Assembly: GCF_001909055.1 (NCBI RefSeq)
Contig: NZ_LVWI01000043.1
Span: 43,957-107,956, forward strand
DNA from: Paenibacillus helianthi
Lineage (GTDB): Bacteria; Bacillota; Bacilli; Paenibacillales; Paenibacillaceae
Length of the DNA stretch: 64,000 bases
Reading direction: 5' to 3'
The position numbers were made by a program, and so were the translations under genes. Below, in pieces: positions 17,548 to 26,570 of this stretch; the stretch's first letter is position 1; the number at the start of each line of letters is the position of its first letter. The notes under the pieces are model-generated. The model was not told where the DNA came from and searched no databases. It was given only the letters and a program-made list of their open reading frames with translations.

Positions 17548-18087
17548 CTAAAATCCGAATTTGCTTTTTAGTTCCATGGTGTAAGTTCTGCCGTCATATT
17601 CCTGTGCCAGCTTCAGTGAGATATGAATCAGTCCGCTCTCGTAGGGAAAAGAGATCTGGGGAGCCCTCCCGTCAGCCGCAGAAGAAGAAATACCTGAACC
17701 TGAGAGACTCGAATGCACTGCAGTCCTCGGGTCGTCCGGGTCAGGAGCCGCTGCTTGCGCACCGATTACAAGCTGGCCTTGTGCAAAAGCAACTTTAACC
17801 ACTTCGTCTGCGGCTCCTTCTCTTGTTTTCTTCAATAGAATGCCGTCCGCAGTATTTTCCACAATTTCGGGAGAAAACGTATATAGCTCATTCATAATAG
17901 AAGACATAATGATGTCTGCTTCATCTCTTAGTGAATTTTCGATCGTTATTTTGTGATAGCTTCGTATACCAAACATCGTAACCACTGAAATCATGCCGAC
18001 AATCAGCGAGAAAAGCGTCATAGCGGCAATCATTTCGATCAAGGTAAAACCCCGTTCGGACTTCAAACGCTCAGCGTATTTTCTCAT
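17548..18087 (-). CDS. Minor pilin, PilW/PulJ type
   Basis: A 179-residue prepilin-like protein. Basic leader KSERG is followed by FTLIEMIAAMTLFSLIVGMI, with the processing Gly, Phe+1 and Glu+5. It is cleaved by PilD in related systems. The rest contains a short alpha segment (HKITIENSLRDEADIIMSSI) and a beta-rich domain. It overlaps the preceding gene by 17 bases and precedes the PilX-like gene by 14. Minor pilins usually prime assembly or cap the pilus. Confidence 0.85.
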   Translation of the reverse strand: MRKYAERLKSERGFTLIEMIAAMTLFSLIVGMISVVTMFGIRSYHKITIENSLRDEADIIMSSIMNELYTFSPEIVENTADGILLKKTREGAADEVVKVAFAQGQLVIGAQAAAPDPDDPRTAVHSSLSGSGISSSAADGRAPQISFPYESGLIHISLKLAQEYDGRTYTMELKSKFGF

Positions 18088-18697
18088 CCGTGATATAACC
18101 CTCCACTACCGTACTTGAAGTACGGCCTTGAGGGCCGCCGGGTCCTGTGACAGTGACTTCAACCGGAATTAAATAAGGCGCCATTTCCTTTTTGCGTTCG
18201 TCCATTTCACCCGCATCGCCGCCGCTGATTCTGCCGGCCAGCATGTCCTGATGTAGATTCGCCTGGTAGACAATGTTCACCTGATAGCTGATATTATTGA
18301 TTACCGGATTCAGTACGCTGGCGAGTGCATTGGCGTCCGTAACGACGGTCTGATACGCCCCACAGCTTGCCGCGGCTTCTGTAATGGGTACACAGTCTGA
18401 GGCCCGAATGCTGGAATGCCCCGGTATGGCGGGATTTGCCCCCTCTGCCTGCTTCCCCTGAAAATATAAACTCATCGTCTCAAAATCCTGCTTTTCCACA
18501 TAAAACAGCGCATTACGCGCCAGGTTGACCATGATCGTTCGGTTCTGGTTCGATTTGGAGTAGGACATGGCGTTAGTGAAATAGGAGGTCAGCACCAATG
18601 AGACAATTGAGAGAATAACAATGGCTGCCAAAACCTCAATCAAGGTAAAGCCCTGCTGCCTGTTCCATAGAGGGCTATGCTTGTCCTTCCGATGCAT
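18071..18697 (-). CDS. Minor pilin, PilV type
   Basis: A 208-residue prepilin-like protein. Leader RQQG, then FTLIEVLAAIVILSIVSLVL, with the expected Gly/Phe cleavage site and Glu+5. ATG 18697 is chosen because AAGGAG lies 8 bases upstream; the longer frame from 18736 lacks a ribosome site. It is the first gene of the minor-pilin operon, whose products should be processed by PilD at 5334-6083. Three cysteines occur in the middle (DCVPITEAAASCGAY), which might form a disulfide. Confidence 0.85.
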   Translation of the reverse strand: MHRKDKHSPLWNRQQGFTLIEVLAAIVILSIVSLVLTSYFTNAMSYSKSNQNRTIMVNLARNALFYVEKQDFETMSLYFQGKQAEGANPAIPGHSSIRASDCVPITEAAASCGAYQTVVTDANALASVLNPVINNISYQVNIVYQANLHQDMLAGRISGGDAGEMDERKKEMAPYLIPVEVTVTGPGGPQGRTSSTVVEGYITDEKIR

Positions 18698-18964
18698 TCC
18701 GTCCGCTCCTTGTGCCAGATTTGATCTAGCCTGCATTTAATTTGACTGCCGATGGGCTAGCTATGTACTTGTGATTTCAAAAGAATACCGTGTCTTCAGT
18801 CCTGTATCCAGATCCAAATCTATGAAACTTTATACCTATTTCCATTATATTCTTTCTGTTCCTGAACCAGCAATCCTTGTGCGTAAGAATTCTAGAGATT
18901 TCTACAATTTATATCTAATTTGTGCTGTGCTATCATTTGGGCTGAATGGAAAGGAGACAACAAT

Positions 18965-19750
18965 ATGGCTTTGATCGAATGCAGGTTTTATTCGGATGTC
19001 CTGGGACTGAGCACCTCTATGACGGTGATTTTGCCGCAGCAGACCACTACACAGATCGGCATGACTAATGTAACTAAAGGCAAGCTTCACCCCACACTCT
19101 ATTTACTGCACGGCATGTCGGATGACGACTCCATCTGGCTCCGCCGCACCTCCATTGAGCGTTATGTGGCCCAAATGGGGATCGCCGTGGTGATGCCGCA
19201 GGTACACCGGAGCTTTTATACGGATATGGCTGAGGGAGGACGGTACTGGACCTTTATCAGTGAAGAACTGCCGGCACTCGCCCGATCCTTTTTCCCGCTG
19301 TCACCGGAACGTGAGGATACCTTTGTGGCCGGGCTCTCGATGGGCGGTTATGGGGCGATGAAGCTGGGACTGCGTAAACCTGAAACGTTTGCGGCAGCGG
19401 CAAGCCTGTCAGGAGCACTCGATATGGCGCATCATTTCTTGAACTGGGAGGATCCAACTAAGATGACTCCGGAGTACGAACAGATTTTTGGCAAAAAGAG
19501 TATTGAAAATACCCCCGATGATCTGCTCTGGCTGCTGAAAGAGGCCGACCGCTCCAAGGGACCGAAGCCGCTTCTCTACCAATGCTGTGGCACGGAGGAT
19601 TTCCTGTACACGGACAACCAGAGCTTCCGCAAGACTTGCGCCAAAACTTCATTGTCCTTAACCTATGAGGAAGGTCCCGGCGAACACGAGTGGGGTTATT
19701 GGGATACCAAGATCCGTGATGTGCTGGCTTGGCTGCCTCTAGGTAAATGA
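18965..19750 (+). CDS. Putative esterase (tributyrin esterase / EstA-like alpha/beta hydrolase)
   Basis: A 261-residue cytoplasmic alpha/beta hydrolase. The oxyanion-type segment [15 protein letters not shown], the nucleophile motif GLSMGGYGA and the C-terminal [10 protein letters not shown] (His) form a plausible Ser-Asp-His triad. The layout is that of the esterase D / tributyrin esterase family, acting on short acyl esters. ATG 18965 has AAGGAG 8 bases upstream; the open frame beginning at 18920 lacks one. It is monocistronic and on the opposite strand to its neighbours. Confidence 0.88.
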   Translation: MALIECRFYSDVLGLSTSMTVILPQQTTTQIGMTNVTKGKLHPTLYLLHGMSDDDSIWLRRTSIERYVAQMGIAVVMPQVHRSFYTDMAEGGRYWTFISEELPALARSFFPLSPEREDTFVAGLSMGGYGAMKLGLRKPETFAAAASLSGALDMAHHFLNWEDPTKMTPEYEQIFGKKSIENTPDDLLWLLKEADRSKGPKPLLYQCCGTEDFLYTDNQSFRKTCAKTSLSLTYEEGPGEHEWGYWDTKIRDVLAWLPLGK

Positions 19751-19769
19751 ATGAAGACCTGTACCTGAG

Positions 19770-19915
19770 CCAAGTGGAAAAAGTAAACTTAATTCTCACC
19801 ACTCTGGCTCCTCTGCAGGTCCAAGTGGAAAAAGTAAACTTATTCCTGGCGGTCTACACCCTCACGGGTGAATTTGCTCAGATTATGCAAGTAGAATAAG
19901 TTTACTATTTCCCAC
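19770..19915. repeat. Three-copy 22-base repeat, two direct and one inverted
   Basis: GTGGAAAAAGTAAACTTA preceded by CCAA occurs identically at 19770-19791 and 19821-19842. A slightly diverged copy lies inverted at 19894-19915 (GAATAAGTTTACTATTTCCC). The inverted copy can pair with either direct copy, giving alternative hairpins after the esterase stop. Confidence 0.75.
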
Positions 19916-20075
19916 AAACCTCTCAGAAAAATGATTTAAAGCTCATTTAAGTTCACTAATTCCACATTACTCCAATGAAGCTAAACATTCTAATTGGGTG
20001 TCATGGTAAAGTGAAGCCCATGCGCTCGCAATGAATTCATCAGTCTGCTTGTCTTCATTCTCTAGTGTTATAGAG

Positions 20076-20124
20076 CAAAAAGAGACTGTCTTCCCACATC
20101 CAGTGATGTGGCAGAAAGACAGTC
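20076..20124 (-). terminator. Terminator of argG-argH
   Basis: On the minus strand GACTGTCTT pairs with AAGACAGTC, with an inner CACATC/GATGTG helix, followed by CTTTTT. It lies about 40 bases after the argH stop. Confidence 0.88.
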
Positions 20125-20165
20125 CCTTGGTTCCAGCAGTCTATTTTCAGCCAATCGGCCTCTTC

Positions 20166-21581
20166 TTACCCTATAGTATTCACATGCTGCGCTATCCACT
20201 CACTGGTGTCGTTCAGCGCTGCTTCTGCCCGCTGGGTCGCTGCTATGACTTGCACAGATGCCGTACCGCCATAGACGTTGCGTGCATTTACAACAGCCTC
20301 TGGCTGGAGCACGGCATAGATCTGCTCATCGAACAGCGGGGAGAACTGATTGAATTCCTCCAGTGTCAGATCCAGCAGGAATTTGCCTTCGTTAATGCAG
20401 TACAGCACCGTCTTGCCAATTACCTCGTGTGCCTGGCGGAAAGGCAGCCCTTTGCCCACCAGGAAGTCGGCGATATCGGTCGCGTTGGAGAAGTCTGTAT
20501 TCACGGCTTCACGCATCCGGACTTTGTTCACCTTCATGGTGGAGATCATAGGCGCGAACAGCTGCAAGGCACCCGTCAGGGTAGCTACGGTGTCGAACAT
20601 GCCCTCTTTGTCTTCCTGCATATCCTTATTGTAAGCGAGCGGCAGTGACTTGAGCACAGTCAGCAGGCCGATCAGGTTCCCGTAGACACGACCCGTTTTG
20701 CCGCGTACCAGCTCTGGTACATCCGGATTTTTCTTCTGCGGCATAATGCTGCTGCCTGTACAGAAGGCATCATCCAGCTCTACGAAGCTGAACTCTGTGC
20801 TGCTCCACAGCACCAGCTCCTCACTGAGCCGGGAAAGGTGAGTCATCACAAGTGCGGCGTTAGCCAGAAACTCGACGATGAAGTCACGGTCACTGACAGC
20901 ATCCAGGCTGTTCTCATAGACACTGTCAAATCCGAGCTGCTCCGCCACAAAATGACGGTCAATCGGGAAGGTAGTTCCCGCAAGCGCCCCTGCTCCCAGC
21001 GGCAATACGTTGATCCGTTTGTAGCTGTCCATCAGACGCTCCGCATCGCGGCGGAACATGGACACATATGCCAGGAGGTGATGGGCGAACAGGATCGGCT
21101 GGGCACGCTGCAGATGCGTGTAACCCGGAACGATGGTCTCCACATTGTCCTTGGCTTGCCCAATCAGCGACTCCTGCAGCTCATGCAACAAGGCAACCAG
21201 TTCCACTACGCGGTTACGTAGATATAGGTGCATATCCGTAGCCACCTGGTCGTTGCGGCTGCGTCCGGTGTGCAGCTTGCCGCCGACCGGGCCGATCTCC
21301 TCGATCAGATTCTTCTCGATATTCATGTGAATGTCTTCATCCGCTACGGAAAAAACAATCTCACCCGCACGTACCTTATGCAGCACCTTGTTCAATCCGT
21401 CCTTGATCGTTTCTACATCCTCCAGCGGCAGGATGCCGCATTTGCCCAGCATCGTGACATGGGCCAGACTGCCCTGCACATCCTCTTCAGCAAGTAGTTT
21501 ATCGAATCCGATAGAGGCTGTGTATTCCTCCACCAGCTTGTTGGTCCCTTTGGTAAAACGTCCGCCCCACAGCTTGCTCAC
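20166..21581 (-). CDS. argH: Argininosuccinate lyase
   Basis: This enzyme splits argininosuccinate into arginine and fumarate, the last step of arginine synthesis. The 471-residue sequence begins [11 protein letters not shown] and carries the fumarase/lyase signature [20 protein letters not shown], with the catalytic Ser in the first residues. [18 protein letters not shown] is also typical. The start is GTG 21581 after GAGGAGG. It follows argG across a 109-base gap that holds a hairpin, and a strong terminator lies downstream. Confidence 0.97.
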   Translation of the reverse strand: MSKLWGGRFTKGTNKLVEEYTASIGFDKLLAEEDVQGSLAHVTMLGKCGILPLEDVETIKDGLNKVLHKVRAGEIVFSVADEDIHMNIEKNLIEEIGPVGGKLHTGRSRNDQVATDMHLYLRNRVVELVALLHELQESLIGQAKDNVETIVPGYTHLQRAQPILFAHHLLAYVSMFRRDAERLMDSYKRINVLPLGAGALAGTTFPIDRHFVAEQLGFDSVYENSLDAVSDRDFIVEFLANAALVMTHLSRLSEELVLWSSTEFSFVELDDAFCTGSSIMPQKKNPDVPELVRGKTGRVYGNLIGLLTVLKSLPLAYNKDMQEDKEGMFDTVATLTGALQLFAPMISTMKVNKVRMREAVNTDFSNATDIADFLVGKGLPFRQAHEVIGKTVLYCINEGKFLLDLTLEEFNQFSPLFDEQIYAVLQPEAVVNARNVYGGTASVQVIAATQRAEAALNDTSEWIAQHVNTIG

Positions 21582-21607
21582 CTGTTGTATCCTCCTCTAT
21601 TGACGTT

Positions 21608-21647
21608 AGAAGGGCCGCTCCTGTCCTGACGGGAGGAACGGCCTTCT
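21608..21647 (-). other. Intercistronic hairpin between argG and argH
   Basis: AGAAGGgCCGcTCC pairs with GGAgGAaCGGcCTTCT. There is no T-run on either side, so it is more likely an mRNA stability or processing element than a full terminator. Confidence 0.5.
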
Positions 21648-21690
21648 GCTGTCTGCTTATGTTTGCCCTATCTATATGCCTAACGCTTAT

Positions 21691-22926
21691 CTATTGATTC
21701 GATTCCGCCACGCCCGCAGAAACCTTCAGACGCAGGGCATTCAGGCGGATAAAGCCTGTTGCATCCCCCTGATCGTAAGCCTGAGTTGGATCAGCTTCCA
21801 TGGTGGCGATATCCGGATTGTACAGGCTGACCGGAGACTTCACACCGGCTCCGATGATATTGCCTTTGTACAGCTTGACGCGCACGGTGCCTGTAACGTT
21901 CTTCTGGCTTTCCTTCACCAGCGCCTGCAGTGCAAGGCGTTCAGGTGCGAACCAGAACCCGTTGTACACGAGTGTGCTGTATTTAGTAATCAGGCTGTCG
22001 CGCAGGTTCATCACTTCACGGTCCATCGTGATGGACTCCATTTTGCGGTGGGCTGTGAACAGGATCGTTCCACCCGGAGTTTCGTACACACCCCGGCTCT
22101 TCATGCCGACAAAACGGTTCTCCACCATGTCGACGCGTCCAATTCCATGCTTGCCGCCCAGCTCGTTCAGCTTCTCCATGACTTGCAGCGGAGTTAGCGG
22201 CTCGCCATTCAGTGCGATACAGTCGCCCTTGAGAAAGTCCAGCTCCAGGTATTCCGCTTGATCCGGAGCATCCTCCGGTGCGTTACTGAGAAGGAACATG
22301 CCTTTGTTCTCCGGTGCACTTGGATCGAACCAGGGATTTTCGAGCACGCCACTCTCATAGCTGATGTGCAGAAGGTTGCGGTCCATGGAATAAGGCTTGG
22401 CCGCCGAGGCCTGAACCGGAATTCCATTGGCTTCCGCATAAGCGATCATTTCTGCACGGCCCGGGAACTGGTTGCGGAATTCTTCAAGCCGCCAAGGCGC
22501 AATCACCTTGATGCTTGGCGACAAAGCCGCCGCATTCAGCTCGAAGCGCACCTGGTCATTCCCTTTGCCGGTTGCACCATGGGCAATAGCCGTCGCGCCT
22601 TCAGCAATGGCAATGTCCACCATACGCTTCGCAATCAGCGGACGGGCGATGCTGGTACCGAGCAAATACTGGCCTTCGTACAAAGCGCCCGATTGGAACA
22701 TCGGGTAGATGAAGTCATTAGCGAACTCGTCGCGCAGGTCATCGATATAGACCTTCGATGCGCCGGTAGCGAGGGCTTTTTCCTCCAGGCCTTCCAGCTC
22801 TTCCTTCTGTCCGATATCTGCTGTAAATGCAATAATCTCAGCGTCATACGTTTCTTTCAGCCATTTCAGGATGACCGAGGTATCCAGCCCGCCGGAATAG
22901 GCGAGCACAATTTTTTCTTTAGCCAT
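21691..22926 (-). CDS. argG: Argininosuccinate synthase
   Basis: It condenses citrulline and aspartate with ATP. The 411-residue sequence starts with the PP-loop motif [17 protein letters not shown] and has the second signature [13 protein letters not shown]. The length is normal for the family. ATG 22926 has AAGGAAG about 10 bases upstream. It is separated from argF by a 374-base gap carrying a structured repeat element and a weak promoter candidate, so argGH may be controlled separately from argCJBDF. Confidence 0.97.
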   Translation of the reverse strand: MAKEKIVLAYSGGLDTSVILKWLKETYDAEIIAFTADIGQKEELEGLEEKALATGASKVYIDDLRDEFANDFIYPMFQSGALYEGQYLLGTSIARPLIAKRMVDIAIAEGATAIAHGATGKGNDQVRFELNAAALSPSIKVIAPWRLEEFRNQFPGRAEMIAYAEANGIPVQASAAKPYSMDRNLLHISYESGVLENPWFDPSAPENKGMFLLSNAPEDAPDQAEYLELDFLKGDCIALNGEPLTPLQVMEKLNELGGKHGIGRVDMVENRFVGMKSRGVYETPGGTILFTAHRKMESITMDREVMNLRDSLITKYSTLVYNGFWFAPERLALQALVKESQKNVTGTVRVKLYKGNIIGAGVKSPVSLYNPDIATMEADPTQAYDQGDATGFIRLNALRLKVSAGVAESNQ

Positions 22927-23300
22927 GGGGGTACAACTTCCTTTCGTGTGGGGGGGGTATAGGACTGAACTTAGCCTGGCGTATGGAGCTTCCGGTGCCT
23001 GGACGCAACTGCGTGAAATGTTTGGACTTTCGGCCGCTGTTATAATCGGATTTCTGTGATTTTAAGCCCGCAGGCTGCGGGGGAAATCCGATTATAAAGG
23101 CGGACGCATTCGCTCCTACAGTTCCAAACTTTCACTCCGCTGCTTCGCACCAGATTCTAACGCTCAATATTAAGTTCAACCTATATAATGTTTTATATCG
23201 TATAAGATCAAGCAAGAGCCTTGCCTGACTTGCATAATCAACTTTCATTTATCCATATCGCTGCTAACTCTGAGCTTTATTTAGCCCGGTAAATCGCTAC
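22927..23300. other. argF-argG gap: leader with structured repeat and weak promoter
   Basis: The gap holds the structured element at 22990-23140. A weak sigma-A-like promoter faces argG: TTGATC (23206-23211), 18 bases, TATATA (23182-23187). Short inverted copies of TGAACTTA flank the element at 22966-22973 and 23171-23178. No gene is visible. Confidence 0.5.
22990..23140. repeat. Structured repeat element, copy A
   Basis: The outer stem pairs 23014-23028 (GTGAAATGTTTGGACT region) with 23120-23135 (AGTTCCAAACTTTCAC). The inner 14-bp perfect stem pairs 23041-23054 (TATAATCGGATTTC) with 23083-23096. Conserved single-strand-like blocks CGGCCGCTGTT and GGCGGACGCATTCGCTCC lie between the stems. 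A second copy is at 31276-31422, with the stem bases changed on both sides so that pairing is kept. Confidence 0.85.
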
Positions 23301-24269
23301 TTAGCCCATCAAAGCAGCCATCAGCGCTTTCTGCGCATGCAGACGGTTTTCCGCCTGGTCGAAGATAACCGAGTTCGGGCCGTCGATTACGCCTGTGCTA
23401 ACCTCTTCCTCACGGTGGGCCGGCAGGCAGTGCAGGAACAGATAGTCGCTTTTCGCGCCTTTGACCAGTTCTTCGTTGACCTGATAGTCCTTAAAGGCGG
23501 CCTCACGCGCGAGCTGCTCGGCTTCGAAGCCCATACTTGCCCATACGTCCGTGTAGATGACATCCGCGTCCTGTACGGCTTCCTGCGGGCTGCGGGTAAC
23601 CACAATCACTGAGCCGGTTTCCTTGGCAATCTCGCGTGCCTCTGCCACCACAGCCGCATCGGGCTCATAGCCCTCGGGTCCGGCAATGGAGACATGCACA
23701 CCCAGCTTGGCACCGCCGATCAGCAGGGAATGCGCCATATTGTTACCATCGCCGATATAAGCCAGCTTCAAGCCCTTCAGCTTGCCCTTGTGCTCATAGA
23801 CGGTCTGGTAATCGGCCAGCACCTGGCAGGGATGCGCCATATCGCTTAGTCCGTTGATGACAGGAACCGAAGCATATCGGGCCAGATCCTCCACTTTATC
23901 ATGGCCGAAGGTACGGATCATAATGCCGTCCAGATAACGCGACATCACCTGTGCCGTATCGCCCACGGTTTCTCCGCGTCCGAGCTGGATATCATTTTTA
24001 CTCAAGAACAACGCATGACCTCCAAGCTGGAACATGCCCACTTCGAACGATACGCGTGTGCGGGTCGAGGATTTTTCAAAAATAAGCCCAATCGTCTTCC
24101 CCTTTAGCGGCTGGTAGACCTCACCGCTCTTCTGCTTGCGCTTGAGCTCGATCGCCAAATCAATCAAATACGTAATTTCCTCCGGGCTGTAGTCGTTCAG
24201 CTCCAGCAAATCACGGCCTTTGAGCTGCTGCGCGAGTTTTCCGGTATCGCTGTGTACTTCCTGGCTCAT
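23301..24269 (-). CDS. argF: Ornithine carbamoyltransferase
   Basis: It converts ornithine and carbamoyl phosphate to citrulline. 322 residues. The carbamoyl-phosphate motif is FEKSSTRTRVSFE, the ornithine-side motif is FLHCLPAHR, and DMAHPCQVLADYQT is also present. ATG 24269 is chosen because GGGAGG sits 7 bases upstream; the in-frame ATG at 24284 overlaps that ribosome site. It follows argD across a gap filled by an 86-base hairpin. Confidence 0.96.
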   Translation of the reverse strand: MSQEVHSDTGKLAQQLKGRDLLELNDYSPEEITYLIDLAIELKRKQKSGEVYQPLKGKTIGLIFEKSSTRTRVSFEVGMFQLGGHALFLSKNDIQLGRGETVGDTAQVMSRYLDGIMIRTFGHDKVEDLARYASVPVINGLSDMAHPCQVLADYQTVYEHKGKLKGLKLAYIGDGNNMAHSLLIGGAKLGVHVSIAGPEGYEPDAAVVAEAREIAKETGSVIVVTRSPQEAVQDADVIYTDVWASMGFEAEQLAREAAFKDYQVNEELVKGAKSDYLFLHCLPAHREEEVSTGVIDGPNSVIFDQAENRLHAQKALMAALMG

Positions 24270-24303
24270 GAACCTGCCTCCCATTTTCCATTGTTATAGA
24301 ACG

Positions 24304-24389
24304 TGAACTTAAGAATGTAATATACGGAGTTGCCAGAAAGCCTTAAGTATAAGGCTTCACGGCAACTCCCTGCTTCATTCTTAAGTTCA
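24304..24389. repeat. 86-base nested inverted repeat between argD and argF
   Basis: Three nested stems: TGAACTTAAGAATG (24304-24317) with CATTCTTAAGTTCA (24376-24389); GGAGTTGCC (24326-24334) with GGCAACTCC (24361-24369); AAGCCTTA (24338-24345) with TAAGGCTT (24350-24357). All three are perfect. There is no T-run. It begins right after the argD stop. Confidence 0.85.
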
Positions 24390-24391
24390 TC

Positions 24392-25654
24392 TTATTTAGC
24401 ATAAGTATGAATGAGTTCCGAAAGGATGTCCACCGCCTGGTGGATCTCCTCGGTGCTTACATACAGGTTAGGCAGCAGCCGGATGACATTCGGTCCGGCC
24501 TGTACGAACAGCAGCCCGCGTTGCTGTCCGGCCAGCACGATATCCGCTACAGGTGCCGCACATTCAATGCCGATGAGCAGGCCTTTGCCGCGGATTTCCT
24601 GCACAAAAGGTGTATCTGCCAGCTTCTCTCTAAGCAGCCCTTTCAGATATTCGCCCATTTCGGCAGCTCGCTGCGCCAGATTGTCTTCAAGCATCGTTTC
24701 GATCGTCGCTTCCATCACTGCTGCCGCAAGTGGCGTTCCGCCGAAGGTGGACGCATGGCTGCCTGGGCTGAAAGCTTCACGCAAATAACCTTTGCCAAGC
24801 ATCACACCTGCGGGGAAGCCGCTGGCGACTCCTTTGGCCAGAGTGAATATATCCGGCTCAATGCCGTAGTGCTGATGCGCAAACAGCTTGCCTGTGCGGC
24901 CCATACCGGTCTGCACCTCGTCCACGATCAGCAGCAATCCGTGCTCCTTGCACAGTTCTACCACCGCATCCAGGAATTCCTGCTGCACCTCCAGCACGCC
25001 GCCCTCAGCCAAAATCATCTCCAGCATAATGGCTGCTGTATTCTCGGAAATAGCCGCCTTCAGCGCCGGAAGATCATGCAGAGGCACGGTCTTGAAGCCT
25101 GCCGGGAGCGGCAGGAAGCCTTCTTTTACCTTCTGCTGTCCGGTAGCCGTCAGCGTAGCCAAGGTACGTCCATGGAAGGATTGCTCGAAGGTAATCACCT
25201 CATAGCGGCCCGTTCCCTTCACCTTCTGGTGATAACGGCGCGCCAGCTTGATCGCTGCTTCGTTCGCTTCGGCCCCGCTGTTGCAAAAGAACACCTGATC
25301 CGCACAGCTGTTAGCCGTCAGCAATGCCGCCACCCGGTCCTGCCCCGGAATGTGGAACAGGTTCGAGACATGCCACAAGGTATCAATCTGTGCCTTCAGC
25401 TTAGCCCCAACCTTTTCCGGTGCATGTCCCAGACTCGTTACAGCCAGGCCGCACATGAAATCGAGATACTTGTTGCCCTGATCATCCCATACCCAGCTGC
25501 CTTTGCCCTTGACCAGACTAATGTCGTATCTGGCGTAGGACGGGAATACCGCACTCAGCTTGGCAGGAGCAGCCTCCTGAACCTCCTTTTCCACTGAACG
25601 GTCCTGCGGCGCCCCTGTCAAAGAATCTTTTTCCGCTTGCGTAAGCTCACTCAT
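24392..25654 (-). CDS. argD: Acetylornithine aminotransferase
   Basis: A class-III PLP aminotransferase that makes N-acetylornithine. The pocket motif is FCNSGAEANEAAIKLAR, the Asp motif is LLIVDEVQTGMGRTG, and the PLP lysine is in FTLAKGVASGFP. At 420 residues it has about 25 extra polar N-terminal residues compared with typical ArgD proteins. Position in the argCJBDF operon supports ArgD over other class-III transaminases. Confidence 0.95.
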   Translation of the reverse strand: MSELTQAEKDSLTGAPQDRSVEKEVQEAAPAKLSAVFPSYARYDISLVKGKGSWVWDDQGNKYLDFMCGLAVTSLGHAPEKVGAKLKAQIDTLWHVSNLFHIPGQDRVAALLTANSCADQVFFCNSGAEANEAAIKLARRYHQKVKGTGRYEVITFEQSFHGRTLATLTATGQQKVKEGFLPLPAGFKTVPLHDLPALKAAISENTAAIMLEMILAEGGVLEVQQEFLDAVVELCKEHGLLLIVDEVQTGMGRTGKLFAHQHYGIEPDIFTLAKGVASGFPAGVMLGKGYLREAFSPGSHASTFGGTPLAAAVMEATIETMLEDNLAQRAAEMGEYLKGLLREKLADTPFVQEIRGKGLLIGIECAAPVADIVLAGQQRGLLFVQAGPNVIRLLPNLYVSTEEIHQAVDILSELIHTYAK

Positions 25655-25711
25655 TCTTAGTCACTCTCCCACCATGCTGCTTCCGGTATTCCCGTCAGCG
25701 CTTGTTATTAG

Positions 25712-26530
25712 TTATGAACGAATAATCCGTGTTCCCAGCTCTTCACCCTGCAGCACCCGGCTGAGCACCCGTGGCTCTTTGCCGTCAACAATCACTACTT
25801 CGGACACACTGCCCTGAATACAATCGATCGCCGCGCGTACTTTGGGAATCATCCCGCCATAAATTTCGCCGCTTTCGATCAAGTCTTCAATCTGTCCCAC
25901 CGTCACAGACGGGAGTACCGTTTTGCGGCCATCCAGTGTACGCATTATGCCCGGAACATCCGTAACGACGATCATTTGGGGCGACCCGATAAAAGAAGCC
26001 ACCGCCCCCGCCGCCGTATCCGCATTAATGTTGTATCGCTGGCCTCCGGCATCCACACCAATCGGCGCGATTACAGGGATATAGCCCATCGCCAGAACAC
26101 CCTGCACAATCTCTGCGTTGACCTCTGTCACTTCACCAACCAGCCCCACTTCATCACTGTTCGCGACCAGCCGGGCGGTGATCAACCGTCCATCCACACC
26201 GGATAAGCCTAGCGCTTGCCCCCCGCTGCCCTGAATCCTTCGGACAATTGCCTTGTTAATGCTTCCGGACAGCGTCATCTCCACCACATCCAGCACTTCC
26301 TCGGTCGTCACCCGCAGGCCGTTCACGAAGCGGCTCTCAATGCCAAGCTTCTCCAGATTGCCGGATATCGCCGGCCCACCTCCGTGCACGATGACGGGCT
26401 GGGCACCGCTCTCCTGCAGCTCCCGCAAATCATCAAAAAACGAATCCGGAAGCGCCGCCAGCGTACTGCCGCCACATTTCATCACGAACAGTCCGCCAGC
26501 TTTATGATCCTCAGTAGGTTCTATAGTCAT
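25712..26530 (-). CDS. argB: N-acetylglutamate kinase
   Basis: It phosphorylates N-acetylglutamate. The 272-residue sequence has the amino-acid kinase motifs FVMKCGGSTL and VIVHGGGPAISGNLEKLG, then LRVTTEEVLDVVEMTLSG and INADTAAGAVASFIGS. The N-terminus is slightly long (MTIEPTEDHKAGG precedes the first strand). GGGGAGG lies 10 bases before ATG 26530. It sits between argJ and argD. Confidence 0.96.
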   Translation of the reverse strand: MTIEPTEDHKAGGLFVMKCGGSTLAALPDSFFDDLRELQESGAQPVIVHGGGPAISGNLEKLGIESRFVNGLRVTTEEVLDVVEMTLSGSINKAIVRRIQGSGGQALGLSGVDGRLITARLVANSDEVGLVGEVTEVNAEIVQGVLAMGYIPVIAPIGVDAGGQRYNINADTAAGAVASFIGSPQMIVVTDVPGIMRTLDGRKTVLPSVTVGQIEDLIESGEIYGGMIPKVRAAIDCIQGSVSEVVIVDGKEPRVLSRVLQGEELGTRIIRS

Positions 26531-26570
26531 TTTTCGTTATCCTCCCCGTAAGTGGAGTGCCAGCCATGAA

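Larger units (their letters stand above)
19751..20165. other. Gap between esterase and argH with short repeats
   Basis: It contains three copies of a 22-base repeat (19770-19791, 19821-19842 and inverted at 19894-19915) and the argH terminator (20076-20124). I see no gene in it. Confidence 0.7.

Noticed and set aside
19894..19915. CRISPR-like array from the short repeats near 19.8 kb
   Set aside because: Only three copies, one inverted, with spacers of unequal length and no cas genes.
24407..25597. 396-codon plus-strand frame antisense to argD
   Set aside because: Complement of a well-conserved aminotransferase; no ribosome site or known domain.
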